Assembly: GCA_050178135.1 (NCBI GenBank)
Contig: JBFXGJ010000054.1
Location: forward strand, 1 to 10,236
Source: UBA288 sp050178135
GTDB taxonomy: Archaea; Halobacteriota; Methanomicrobia; Methanomicrobiales; Methanospirillaceae
Reading direction: 5' to 3'
Length of the DNA: 10,236 nt
The position numbers and the translations under genes were made by a program. The stretch's first letter is position 1. The number at the start of each line of letters is the position of its first letter. Below are positions 1-6,741 of this stretch, piece by piece. The notes under the pieces were generated by a model. That model was not told the DNA's origin. It ran no database searches and saw only the letters and a list, made by a program, of their open reading frames with translations.

Positions 1-1244
1 GGAAGGACTGGCGATGGCAGATCGCACACGCGATCACCGATATCGACACGTTCGAGCGCCTGCTGGACCTCGAGTTCGAGCCTGAAAAAAGGGCTCTGCT
101 GGAGGAGACTATCCGGAAGTTTCCACTCCGCATCACTCCCTACTACCTCTCCCTCGTCGACACCAGTTACCTCCAGGAAGGACCCATCTTTCGGCAGTGT
201 TTCCCGGACCCGGCCGAGCTGATCATGGACCCCCACGACATGGAGGACCCGCTGGCTGAGGACACGGACAGCCCCGCCCCCTGCATCACCCACCGCTACC
301 CCGACCGGGTGCTCTTCCTGGTCAGCAACGTCTGCGCCATGTACTGTCGCCACTGCACCCGCAAGCGGCGCGTCGGCGACATCGACTCCATTCCGAGTCG
401 GGATGAGATCAGCGCCGGCCTGGACTACATCCGGGAACACCCGGAGATCCGCGACGTCCTCCTCTCCGGTGGAGACCCCTTCATGCTTCCCGACGAGTAC
501 CTGGACTGGATCCTCACCGAGCTCGATGCGATCCCGCACCTCGAGGTAGTCCGGATCGGTACGCGGGTGCCCGTGGTTCTCCCGTACCGGGTGACCGAGG
601 AGTTTGCACAGATGCTCTCCCGGCATCACCCGCTCTGGGTCAACACGCACTTCAACCACCCTGTCGAGATTACGACCTCCTCGCGACTGGCGTTGCGCCG
701 ACTGGCCGACGCGGGGATTCCGCTCGGCAACCAGAGTGTCCTCCTGGCCGGGGTGAACGACTGCCCGAGGATCATGAAGGCTCTGGTCCAGGCGCTCGTC
801 CGGAACCGTGTCCGGCCGTATTACCTCTACCAGTGCGACCTCTCGGAGGGGCTCACGCACTTCCGGACGCCGATCTCAAAGGGGATTGAGATCCTTGAGA
901 ACCTGATCGGACATACCAGCGGCTTTGCGGTCCCCACCTATGTAATCGACGCTCCAGGGGGCGGAGGGAAGATACCGTTGATGCCCAACTACCAGATCTC
1001 GTGGGGAACGAATAAGGTGGTGCTCCGGAACTACGAGGGGATCATCTGCACGTACAAGGAGCCCGATTCGTACGAGCCGATCTGGTGCGACCGCCAGTGC
1101 GCCACCTGCCAGCGCAACCTGAAGATCGACGGGGCCGACGAGTCCCGGGCGGTCGGGATTGCACAGCTCCTGTCGTACGAAGATCCAGCGATAGCACTCG
1201 TTCCGGAGAACACGCTGCGCATCGAACGACGCAATGAGAACTGA
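1..1244 (+). CDS. ablA: Lysine 2,3-aminomutase AblA, 5'-partial
   Basis: Radical-SAM, PLP-dependent enzyme that converts L-alpha-lysine to beta-lysine, the first step of N-epsilon-acetyl-beta-lysine osmolyte synthesis in methanogens. The gene enters from the left edge: the first complete codon is at 3, and 413 residues are visible before the TGA at 1242-1244. The ATG at 225 is internal, because the family motif DWRWQ is read upstream of it. The radical-SAM cluster motif CxxxCxxC (CAMYCRHC) lies at visible residues 111-118. The PLP lysine sits in PGGGGK (visible 323). Aspartates at visible 279 and 316 and a cysteine at 254 line up, with a constant offset of 14, with D293, D330 and C268 of the clostridial enzyme as I recall them. 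About 14 residues are therefore probably missing. A cysteine cluster (CDRQCATC) near the C-terminus fits the family's zinc site. The gene overlaps ablB by 11 nt, so the two are probably co-translated. I see no damage in the visible part. Confidence 0.96.
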   Translation, partial: KDWRWQIAHAITDIDTFERLLDLEFEPEKRALLEETIRKFPLRITPYYLSLVDTSYLQEGPIFRQCFPDPAELIMDPHDMEDPLAEDTDSPAPCITHRYPDRVLFLVSNVCAMYCRHCTRKRRVGDIDSIPSRDEISAGLDYIREHPEIRDVLLSGGDPFMLPDEYLDWILTELDAIPHLEVVRIGTRVPVVLPYRVTEEFAQMLSRHHPLWVNTHFNHPVEITTSSRLALRRLADAGIPLGNQSVLLAGVNDCPRIMKALVQALVRNRVRPYYLYQCDLSEGLTHFRTPISKGIEILENLIGHTSGFAVPTYVIDAPGGGGKIPLMPNYQISWGTNKVVLRNYEGIICTYKEPDSYEPIWCDRQCATCQRNLKIDGADESRAVGIAQLLSYEDPAIALVPENTLRIERRNEN

Positions 1245-2097
1245 TATCATCACCACAATCGGGGCCAGCACCGTCCAGCACGGGCCCACGAGCAACCGTG
1301 TATACGTGATGAGACTGGATCTGGACGATCTTCCCGGACTCCTCGACGACCTGGACGACCTCGCCGTGAGGGAAGGGTACACAAAGGTTTTCGCCAAGGT
1401 CCCGGCGTCCGCGCGGGAACCCTTCCTCGACCGGGGATATATCGAGGAGGCGAGGGTCCCCCGGCTCTTCCGGGGCCGCGAGGACGGGTGTCTCCTCTCC
1501 CTGTTCCTGGACCCGGCACGGGCCCGGGACCGTGGTTCGTTCGACGATGTGCTCAGAGCAGCGAGGACGGCCTCTGCGAACAGAAGCCCTCGCCCCCTTC
1601 CTCCTGGAGCGGACTGCTCGCCGGCGTCACCGGCGGATGCTTTCGAACTCGCGGCCCTGTACCGAGACGTCTTTGCCACGTACCCGTTCCCCATTCACCG
1701 GGAGGGCTATATCCGTGAGACGATGAAATGCGGAGTACGGTACTTCTGCATCCGCATCGGGAATGAGATTGCGGCCGTCTCCTCAGCAGAGATGAACCCG
1801 GAAGAGAACTACGTCGAGATGACCGATTTCGCAACGCGACCAGGGTTCCGGGGGCAGGGGCTCTCGGGGAACCTGCTCGACTGCATGGAATCGGCAATGC
1901 GAGCGGCCGGCATGCAGACCGCCTACACCATCGCCCGGGCCACATCGCTCCCGATGAACATCACCTTCGCCCGTGCCGGCTACGCGTACGGGGGCACGCT
2001 CCTCAACAACACCGGGATCTGCGGCGGGGTCGAGAGCATGCACGTCTGGTACCGACCGCTCGCGAGACCGGTGCTGGAGGACCCGGCAGCCCGGTAA
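1234..2097 (+). CDS. ablB: Beta-lysine N-acetyltransferase AblB
   Basis: GNAT-fold acetyltransferase that uses acetyl-CoA to acetylate beta-lysine, giving the compatible solute N-epsilon-acetyl-beta-lysine. It has 287 residues, a normal length for AblB. The N-terminus (IGASTVQHG, then RVYVMRLD) resembles the start of methanogen AblB proteins as I remember them, which supports the ATG at 1234. The GNAT domain occupies roughly residues 130-270. Its acetyl-CoA binding motif A is GFRGQGLSGNLL near residue 204, preceded by the beta-strand YVEMTDFATRP. The start lies inside the end of ablA, and no strong Shine-Dalgarno is visible, so expression probably depends on coupling to ablA. In Methanosarcina the ablAB operon is salt-induced; nothing in this window shows the regulation, because the promoter lies off the left edge. 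Confidence 0.95.
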   Translation: MRTDIITTIGASTVQHGPTSNRVYVMRLDLDDLPGLLDDLDDLAVREGYTKVFAKVPASAREPFLDRGYIEEARVPRLFRGREDGCLLSLFLDPARARDRGSFDDVLRAARTASANRSPRPLPPGADCSPASPADAFELAALYRDVFATYPFPIHREGYIRETMKCGVRYFCIRIGNEIAAVSSAEMNPEENYVEMTDFATRPGFRGQGLSGNLLDCMESAMRAAGMQTAYTIARATSLPMNITFARAGYAYGGTLLNNTGICGGVESMHVWYRPLARPVLEDPAAR

Positions 2098-2544
2098 GAC
2101 TGGACGGTCACCGGTGATGGGACAGCGGCGGGGTACGGAGGAGCGGTTGCCTATCGCCCGGGTCGTCACGGCACGGGCGGTGCTTTCCTCCAGCGCAGAC
2201 GAGGCGGCCCGGTCCGGTGCAGGATCCGTTCGACCCACATATATTCCTTCAAAGGGTGGTGTATGTTCGCCCCACCTCGGTGCGCTGTCCTGAGACAACC
2301 GAGAGCGACGCTGACGCAAGACCGAATCGTCTAACCGGAGCTGAATGTCCCTCCGGATCCGTCCCAGATTCGACGGCGAACTTCACGCCGCATCCAACTG
2401 ATCCTTATTCCCCATCCAGGAGCGGGGTTGGATCGACGTCCCGGACATCACTGGGGTCGGACTTATAGGAGGGCAGCGCCATCCCGATAACAATAAAAGC
2501 AGTACCTTCGGTAAAAACTCATCACCTCATCAGCAGTTACGTAA
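2098..2544 (+). other. Intergenic region after ablB, no supported gene
   Basis: About 450 nt with no open frame that looks like protein. A perfect 10-bp palindrome (TCACCGGTGA, 2108-2117) lies just after the ablB stop. A TATA-like stretch (CACATATATTCC, about 2236-2247) has no gene behind it. The last 80 nt before the dockerin-like remnant (about 2465-2544) are more AT-rich and contain GGAGG (2468-2472) with no usable start codon after it. It may be the worn-out upstream part of the gene whose tail survives at 2545-2653, but I cannot align it to anything. Confidence 0.5.
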
Positions 2545-2653
2545 CACACAGATGAACTGGATCGCGGCAAACGAGTCGGTTTCAGCGTTCGACTACAACG
2601 GAAACGGACGGATCGACTTCGCCGACGTCACCTGGCTCTTCAATCACCTCTAG
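2545..2653 (+). pseudogene. Orphan C-terminal dockerin-like (EF-hand) fragment
   Basis: From the ATG at 2552 the frame reads 33 codons to the TAG at 2651-2653: MNWIAANESV, then a calcium-loop-like FDYNGNGRIDFADVTWLFN and a short end. This is the second half of the dockerin-like tail of the protein at 3062-4387 (there QMTWIGANEP, then the same loop). I count about 12 mismatches in roughly 100 aligned bases, about 88% identity, including the downstream CTCTTTTCT run. Upstream of about 2545 the similarity stops abruptly although the frame stays open. The first EF-hand repeat, the rest of the protein and any signal peptide are missing, so I read it as a truncated gene remnant rather than a small functional gene. 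Confidence 0.8.
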
Positions 2654-2659
2654 TCCCCC

Positions 2660-2668
2660 CTCTTTTCT
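2660..2668 (+). terminator. Pyrimidine/T-rich run after dockerin remnant
   Basis: CTCTTTTCT directly after the remnant's stop. The same run follows the intact paralog at 4389-4397, so it was carried along with the duplicated 3' end. Archaeal transcription often stops at T-rich runs, but this is short. Confidence 0.35.
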
Positions 2669-2906
2669 CGAATGCACCAGCTGTGACGGTCCTTCTCGCC
2701 ATGCGAGTTCTGCGGGCGGGGTTCGATATGCTCGGGATCCCGTTTGACTGTCCGATCGCCGGGTCGCACCATCGCCGGAACGGATGATGAAAACCACTCT
2801 CCCGGTAGAGAGAGCGACAGTTCCTTGGTTGCCCGCGATCTCTTCCGTTCGCTAGATTCGGGCACGAAGACCTCCCGTCCCGTCCGCGACGGAAATTCAA
2901 TTGTTT

Positions 2907-2916
2907 CATATATAAT
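2907..2916 (+). promoter_or_regulatory. Candidate TATA box for the propeller gene
   Basis: CATATATAAT stands out in a short AT-rich patch within GC-rich DNA, about 145 nt upstream of the ATG at 3062. An archaeal start about 25 nt downstream would give a leader of roughly 120 nt. The position is plausible but unproven. Confidence 0.45.
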
Positions 2917-3052
2917 GACAGTGATATTAAAATGACCGGTCCCTCTCCTGGAGGTCCGCCCACCCCTGGAATCCCCGTCATGCACCTCGAAGACCCGAGC
3001 CCCAGCGTGTCCCCCCTCCCCACTGGCCAAGCCAGGAAAGGACCGTTTCATC

Positions 3053-3057
3053 GGAGG
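3053..3057 (+). promoter_or_regulatory. Shine-Dalgarno GGAGG deciding the start at 3062
   Basis: GGAGG ends 4 nt before the ATG at 3062. It favours this start over the second ATG at 3101, which lies 13 codons in, directly before the hydrophobic stretch, and has no comparable site. The 4-nt spacing is a little short. Confidence 0.55.
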
Positions 3058-3061
3058 CCTC

Positions 3062-4387
3062 ATGTCCACGAATCGATGCGTATGCAGGCGAAGGGCGCGC
3101 ATGGTGAGAATCCTTCTCGCCGTCATCCTGATCGTCACGAGCTGCACGGTGACCGTGTCCGCGCTCTTCTGGCGGACCGAGACCGTGGATTCCACCACGT
3201 CGGACGTCGGGCGCCACAACTCTCTCGCGCTCGATGCGAGCGGCAATCCCCGGATCAGTTACTACGACGGAATTTATGGAGACCTGGAATATGCCTGGAA
3301 CGACGGCACCGCCTGGCATACCGATACGGTGGAAGAGGCGGGGGGCCCGCTCGGTGCCGGGGCGTTCACGTCCCTGGCGCTGGACGCGGCGGGTAACCCG
3401 CGCATCAGCTACCACGATTTCTCCGAAGGCCTGGAGTATGCCTGGCGCGACGGTTCGGGCTGGCACGTCGAGACCGTCGACTCGAACAAGGGGACCGTCG
3501 GATACCACACCTCCCTCGCGCTGGATGGCGTCGGCAACCCGCGGATCAGCTACCAGGACTGTTCGAAACAGGACCTGAAGTACGCCTGGAAGGACAGCGG
3601 GGGCTGGCACAATTTCACGGTGGACTCCGCCGGGAACACCGGTACCGGCACCTCGCTCGCACTGGACCTGGACGGCAACCCGCGGATCAGCTACCTGAAC
3701 TACTATCCGAACCGCGACCTGCTGTACGCCTGGTACGGCACCTCGGGCTGGCAGATCAGGACCATCGACTGGACCGGGAGCGTCGGGGAGTATAGCTCTC
3801 TCGCACTGCACGGAGGCGGCGATCCGCGCATCAGCTACTGGGATCAGTCCAACGATAACCTGAAATTCGCCTGGCAGGACAGCTCGGGCTGGCATATCGA
3901 GATCGTGGACGAGGCCGGTATGGTCGGACAGTTCACGTCTCTCGCACTGGACGGCGCGGGCCGTCCGCGGATCAGCTACTACGACCGGACGAACCTCTCC
4001 CTGAAGTACGCATGGCACGACGGCGAGCACTGGTGGACCGAGACGGTGGACTCGTCGGGCTCCGTGGGGAAATACTCGTCCCTCGCCCTGGACGACGACG
4101 GGAACCCGCACATCAGCTACTACGATGAGACGAACGGCCACCTGAAGTATGCGAGCGCCGCCCCGGTCGTATCGATTCCCGGCGGTGTGGGGGTACCCCG
4201 CGACCTGAACCGCGACGGGAAGTTTGAGGACGTGAACGGGAACGGGCGACCGGACTTCGCCGATGTCGTGCTCTACTTCAACCAGATGACCTGGATCGGG
4301 GCGAACGAGCCGGTCGCCGCGTTCGACTACAACGGAAACGGGCGGATCGACTTCGCGGACGTCACCTGGCTGTTCAACAACCTCTGA
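3062..4387 (+). CDS. Secreted seven-repeat beta-propeller protein with dockerin-like C-terminus
   Basis: It has 441 residues. A basic N-terminus (RRRARMVR) precedes a hydrophobic stretch at about residues 16-33 ending in VSA, which is a signal peptide by appearance, so the protein is probably exported. Seven repeats follow, each with the core SLALDxxGNPRISYYD and then LKYAWxDxSGWHxETVD. The cores start at residues 54, 104, 151, 198, 246, 293 and 340, a period of 47-50. Seven such repeats are what a closed seven-bladed beta-propeller needs. Residues 381-441 form a dockerin-like tail with two calcium-loop motifs, DLNRDGKFEDVNGNGRPDFAD and FDYNGNGRIDFADV. Such tails occur on methanogen surface proteins, and their partner is not established. 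The substrate or ligand is unknown. A single blade of the same family appears on the opposite strand near 9,690-9,790. Confidence 0.9.
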   Translation: MSTNRCVCRRRARMVRILLAVILIVTSCTVTVSALFWRTETVDSTTSDVGRHNSLALDASGNPRISYYDGIYGDLEYAWNDGTAWHTDTVEEAGGPLGAGAFTSLALDAAGNPRISYHDFSEGLEYAWRDGSGWHVETVDSNKGTVGYHTSLALDGVGNPRISYQDCSKQDLKYAWKDSGGWHNFTVDSAGNTGTGTSLALDLDGNPRISYLNYYPNRDLLYAWYGTSGWQIRTIDWTGSVGEYSSLALHGGGDPRISYWDQSNDNLKFAWQDSSGWHIEIVDEAGMVGQFTSLALDGAGRPRISYYDRTNLSLKYAWHDGEHWWTETVDSSGSVGKYSSLALDDDGNPHISYYDETNGHLKYASAAPVVSIPGGVGVPRDLNRDGKFEDVNGNGRPDFADVVLYFNQMTWIGANEPVAAFDYNGNGRIDFADVTWLFNNL

Positions 4388-4388
4388 C

Positions 4389-4397
4389 CTCTTTTCT
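4389..4397 (+). terminator. Pyrimidine/T-rich run after propeller gene
   Basis: CTCTTTTCT begins 2 nt after the TGA. It is the same run as at 2660-2668 and is a possible archaeal T-rich terminator, without a hairpin. Confidence 0.4.
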
Positions 4398-4464
4398 GAG
4401 ACGCGAGCAGGCCCGTACCGCTCGGGTGCACCGGGTGGCCGGTGGATGACAGCCGACCCATGAA

Positions 4465-5570
4465 TTGTACTCTAAACCTTGCTGTCTTCCAGCGGCCCAT
4501 CACGTGCTGAGGATCACGAGCAGCTCTCGCGTGACGACTAAAGACTAGCATGAGATACTCGCCCATCACCGTCTCTCAGCCCTCCAGTTGGCCGAAGCGC
4601 AGGGGGAACAGTTCGGAAGCATGTCGTCGGACGGGGATGGGTCGGAACATTTTCTACGAGTAGAAACGTCGGTTTCAGACGCACGGTTTCGCCGGGTTGA
4701 AGGACCTCTCGACCGCTCACCATACGCATCCTCAGACCACGCCTCCTGAGGTCGTCGATCGGATCCTCAGCCTGAGTCTGGATCATCCCGCCTGAGGGTG
4801 CACTCGCATTGCGAATCTCCTGGCGCTTGACGGGACCCGGGTCAGTCACGTCACCGTGCAGAAGATCCTTGCCGACTATGGCATGGGTACCCGTTATGAC
4901 CGTCTGCTCGCATTGGACAAACGACACTGCCAGAAGGCAATCGACCTCTCGGCTGAACAGGTCGCTCTTATTGAGAAGGCAAATCCCTGCTTCCGGGAAC
5001 GGCATGTCGAATTCGGACCGCCCTGGTGCTTTCCTCAGTCAGGACACATTCTTCGTCGGTACGCAGTAAGGAATCGGCAGGGTCTATCTCCATGCGGTGG
5101 TGGACACCTTCGGATCGTTCTCCTTCGGCTTCCTCCACACCGCGAAGCTTCCGGAGTGTGCGGTTGCTGTTCTTCATAGCGATGTGCTTTTGTTGTATCG
5201 CGACCTCGGACTCACAGTCCAGGCTGTCCTCACGGACAACGGTATGGAGTTCTGCGGTCGAGAAGCCCATCCATACGAACTCTATCTCGCTCTCAATGAC
5301 ATCGACCATCGACCTACGAAGGTCCGATCGCCCCAAACAACCGGATTTGTCGAACGATTCAACAGAACAGTCCTGGACAAGTTCTTCCACACAGCGTTCA
5401 GGGAGACGTTCTTCGAATCTGTTGATGCACTGCAGAGAGACCTCGATCGATGGCTCGAATTCTACAATACCAAACGTCCCCATCTCGGGTATCGGAATTT
5501 TCGGCATCGGCCGATCGAAACCATTCAGCAATTCATCCAAAAATGTGAGGCATGATCATTACATGTACAA
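4465..5570 (+). mobile_element. Degenerate IS481-like insertion sequence
   Basis: The boundaries are tentative. They rest on a short inverted match, TTGTAC at 4465-4470 and GTACAA at 5565-5570, flanking the transposase remnant. The implied length of about 1.1 kb fits the usual IS481 size range. I see no convincing target-site duplication. The element separates the propeller gene from the AT-rich acetyltransferase island and is unlikely to move by itself, because its transposase is broken. Confidence 0.6.
4552..5555 (+). pseudogene. Broken IS481-like transposase (HTH + DDE integrase core)
   Basis: The protein can be followed through three frames. About 4552-4602 reads HRLSALQLAEAQ. A run of five G (4602-4606) then shifts the frame into NSSEACRRTGMGRNIFYE, a helix-turn-helix segment. 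This frame carries a TAG at 4661-4663 where other residues would be expected and a TGA at 4793-4795 within HPA*GCTRIANLLALDG. It continues through VSHVTVQKILADYGMGTRYD until a second shift near 5009-5014. The last frame reads SQDTFFVGTQ, a TAA at 5067-5069, then GIGRVYLHAVVDTFGSFSFGF to the TGA at 5553-5555. The catalytic acidic residues of an integrase-type core are still visible: D in SQDTFF, D in LTDNG, E in GFVERFN. An open 152-codon stretch (5097-5555) holds most of the core but lacks the first Asp. No initiation codon is obvious at the 5' end. It is a non-functional relic with much sequence still intact, so probably not very old. Confidence 0.88.
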
Positions 5571-5726
5571 CTTATGATATCGGGTTCTGATCTTTCAATG
5601 CATCAAACATTTAAGAACCGCAGCGCGCATAGGTGCCGCACAGGCCACAATACACTTCTTATTCGAACCGAGCTTGAGAACAGTATGCTCCATGTTCTCT
5701 TAGTCGAAGTCCAACAGAGCATAAAT

Positions 5727-5738
5727 GAGATATATCTC
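5727..5738 (+). promoter_or_regulatory. TATA box within a perfect 12-bp palindrome
   Basis: GAGATATATCTC is a perfect palindrome. Its centre lies about 25 nt upstream of the ATG at 5758, where an archaeal TATA box would sit if transcription began at or next to the start codon. No Shine-Dalgarno is present in between, which fits a leaderless mRNA. Confidence 0.55.
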
Positions 5739-5757
5739 TCTCTGACAACGAGCATTT

Positions 5758-6228
5758 ATGAACCTGGAACCTGACAGAAAGATCAGGCGACTTCTCAGCA
5801 GCGAACAAATTCCATATAACCTCCTTTTACTGGCAGATGAGACAACTGAGGCAATTGATGGGTATATTCATGAATCTGAGGTGTATGTCATTGATAACGA
5901 GGAGAGGTTCATTGCAGTGTGCGTTCTCCAACCTGTTGATTCATCGGTCGTTGAGATAAAGAACATCGCGGTTGACAGAAAGTATCAGGGGAAGGGAATC
6001 GGGCACTCTCTATTGTCAGATGCTATACTAAGGGCAAGAGAGATGGGCTATTCTGAAATAATCATCGGAACTGGCGATATAGCAACCAGACAAATATCAT
6101 TGTATGAATCAGTTGGTTTTAAAAAATATGGAATAAAGAAGGATTTTTTTATCGAGAAATTCCCAGATCCGATCTTTGAAGATGGAGTACAATTGCATGA
6201 TATGGTGATGTTAAAAATCGTCTTATAA
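5758..6228 (+). CDS. GNAT-family N-acetyltransferase (YvbK-like)
   Basis: 156 residues, a full-length small GNAT. The acetyl-CoA binding motif A, RKYQGKGIGHSLL (residues 74-86), follows the strand VVEIKNIAVD. The later SLYESVGFKKYG (115-124) is the usual C-terminal GNAT helix-strand element. The ending, DFFIEKF..PIFEDGVQLHDMVMLK, resembles YvbK-type acetyltransferases as I remember them; their substrate is uncertain, so none is given here. Codons are much richer in A and T than in neighbouring genes (Ile ATA, Arg AGA, runs of A and T), and the flanks at 5556-5757 and 6229-6290 are AT-rich too. This suggests recent arrival from a lower-GC genome. There is no Shine-Dalgarno before the ATG at 5758; a TATA-like palindrome about 25 nt upstream suggests a leaderless transcript. 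The gene has its own promoter and no operon partner. Confidence 0.9.
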   Translation: MNLEPDRKIRRLLSSEQIPYNLLLLADETTEAIDGYIHESEVYVIDNEERFIAVCVLQPVDSSVVEIKNIAVDRKYQGKGIGHSLLSDAILRAREMGYSEIIIGTGDIATRQISLYESVGFKKYGIKKDFFIEKFPDPIFEDGVQLHDMVMLKIVL

Positions 6229-6235
6229 AAACCGG

Positions 6236-6281
6236 CGGAATTCAAAAAAACATAGATTTAAGCCTACCTTCCTGAATTCCG
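6236..6281. terminator. Possible hairpin between convergent genes
   Basis: CGGAATTC (6236-6243) and GAATTCCG (6274-6281) are complementary across a 30-nt AT-rich loop that contains a run of A. The hairpin lies between the end of the acetyltransferase gene and the end of the - strand transposase remnant. The long loop makes it weak; it could equally be a leftover insertion-sequence end. Confidence 0.3.
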
Positions 6282-6286
6282 GAAAA

Positions 6287-6459
6287 TTACGCGCAAAGTC
6301 CCATCCTCTCCAGGATGGTTCGTTGCTTTTTGGAGAGTTCCTTCACGAGGGTCTCTCCATTCGCGAGTTGGATCATCTTGATCTTGGCCAGTTCGAGGAA
6401 CAGTCTCTCCACCGGATAGACCTCGAGAAACCCGGCCTCCTTCAACCTCTTCAACCGTA
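6287..6459 (-). pseudogene. C-terminal remnant of an IS1634/IS4-like transposase
   Basis: Read on the - strand, the last ~57 codons give LRLKRLKEAGFLEVYPVE, RLFLELAKIKMIQLANGE and TLVKELSKKQRTILERMG, ending at a TAA (6287-6289). The pattern of a short helix, a Tyr-x-Val-Glu-(K/R)-Leu segment, LELAKIKMI, and a final KKQR-ILE helix is what I recall at the C-terminus of archaeal IS1634/IS4-type transposases. Nothing of the catalytic core remains: upstream of about 6459 the frame continues but becomes Gly/Pro/Arg-rich and no longer looks like this protein. This is the second mobile-element relic in the window and is unrelated to the IS481-like one. Confidence 0.65.
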
Positions 6460-6645
6460 GTTCCCGGACGTCGGCGGGCACCGCTCGACCGTCAGGTCGT
6501 GAAGATCCACCCTCCCCTGCGACGGCGGGTGCACCTCGACCAGGTCCGCCGAACGGTCCGTGACGATCGTGATCCGGTTCCGGCCATCGCATACACCCGC
6601 GCCCGGTACCGGTCGGGAATCCCGAGAAGCACAGGCTGGGCCACC
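6460..6645 (-). pseudogene. Unidentified frameshifted gene fragment
   Basis: I do not recognise this protein. On the - strand two adjoining frames read like real protein. The first is VAQPVLLGIPDRYRARVYAMA (about 6645-6583). After a shift within GGCCGGAACCGG it continues as RNRITIVTDRSADLVEVHPP and then QGRVDLHDLTVERC (to about 6460). The frame ends at a TGA just inside the adjoining transposase remnant. It has no start, no complete frame and no partner gene. It may be an ordinary chromosomal gene that was cut by the IS1634-like element, whose surviving end directly abuts it. A + strand frame over the same bases is its antisense shadow. Confidence 0.45.
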
Positions 6646-6741
6646 CTACATGCTCTGCCTGCTCAAAGCCCGCGAACGCCGTTCCACCCGGCCCATCGAT
6701 GGCTTGATATTCGTTCCCCCCGGTCACCAGGTAAACGAACC

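Larger units (their letters stand above)
2654..3061 (+). other. Intergenic region and leader upstream of the propeller gene
   Basis: About 400 nt without a supported gene. It begins with the pyrimidine-rich tract that follows the dockerin-like remnant and ends with the promoter and leader of the gene at 3062. The middle (about 2670-2890) shows nothing I can name. A longer + strand frame from 2932 runs on into the propeller gene out of frame and is arginine- and proline-rich, so I do not accept it as a gene. Confidence 0.5.

Noticed and set aside
225..1244. ATG at 225 as the start of the aminomutase
   Set aside because: The frame is open to the left edge and contains the family motif DWRWQ upstream of 225, so this Met is internal.
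876..1694. Long - strand frame (272 codons) opposite ablA/ablB
   Set aside because: Arg/Ser-rich translation without domain features, lying across two well-identified + strand genes; a GC-driven shadow.
2108..2117. 10-bp palindrome TCACCGGTGA after ablB
   Set aside because: Too short to form a useful terminator and without a T-run; palindromes of this size are common in GC-rich DNA.
2932..3396. + strand frame of 154 codons overlapping the propeller gene start
   Set aside because: Pro/Arg/His-rich and out of frame with the seven-repeat protein, whose start has a Shine-Dalgarno and a signal peptide.
3219..4140. Regularly spaced repeats of ~141-150 bp considered as a CRISPR-like array
   Set aside because: The period is a multiple of three, the similarity is protein-level and the frame is continuous; these are propeller blades.
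2978..4141. - strand frame of 387 codons opposite the propeller gene
   Set aside because: Its apparent repeats are the antisense of the seven blades; the + strand reading has a signal peptide, canonical blade motifs and EF-hand loops.
5574..5774. 66-codon + strand frame before the acetyltransferase
   Set aside because: No recognisable features, overlaps the TATA-like site and start of the next gene, and has no ribosome site.
6499..6741. 81-codon N-terminal extension of the MntA-like frame from an ATG at 6499
   Set aside because: MntA proteins are about 100 residues and begin near 6742; the extension is antisense to the - strand remnant and has no family similarity.
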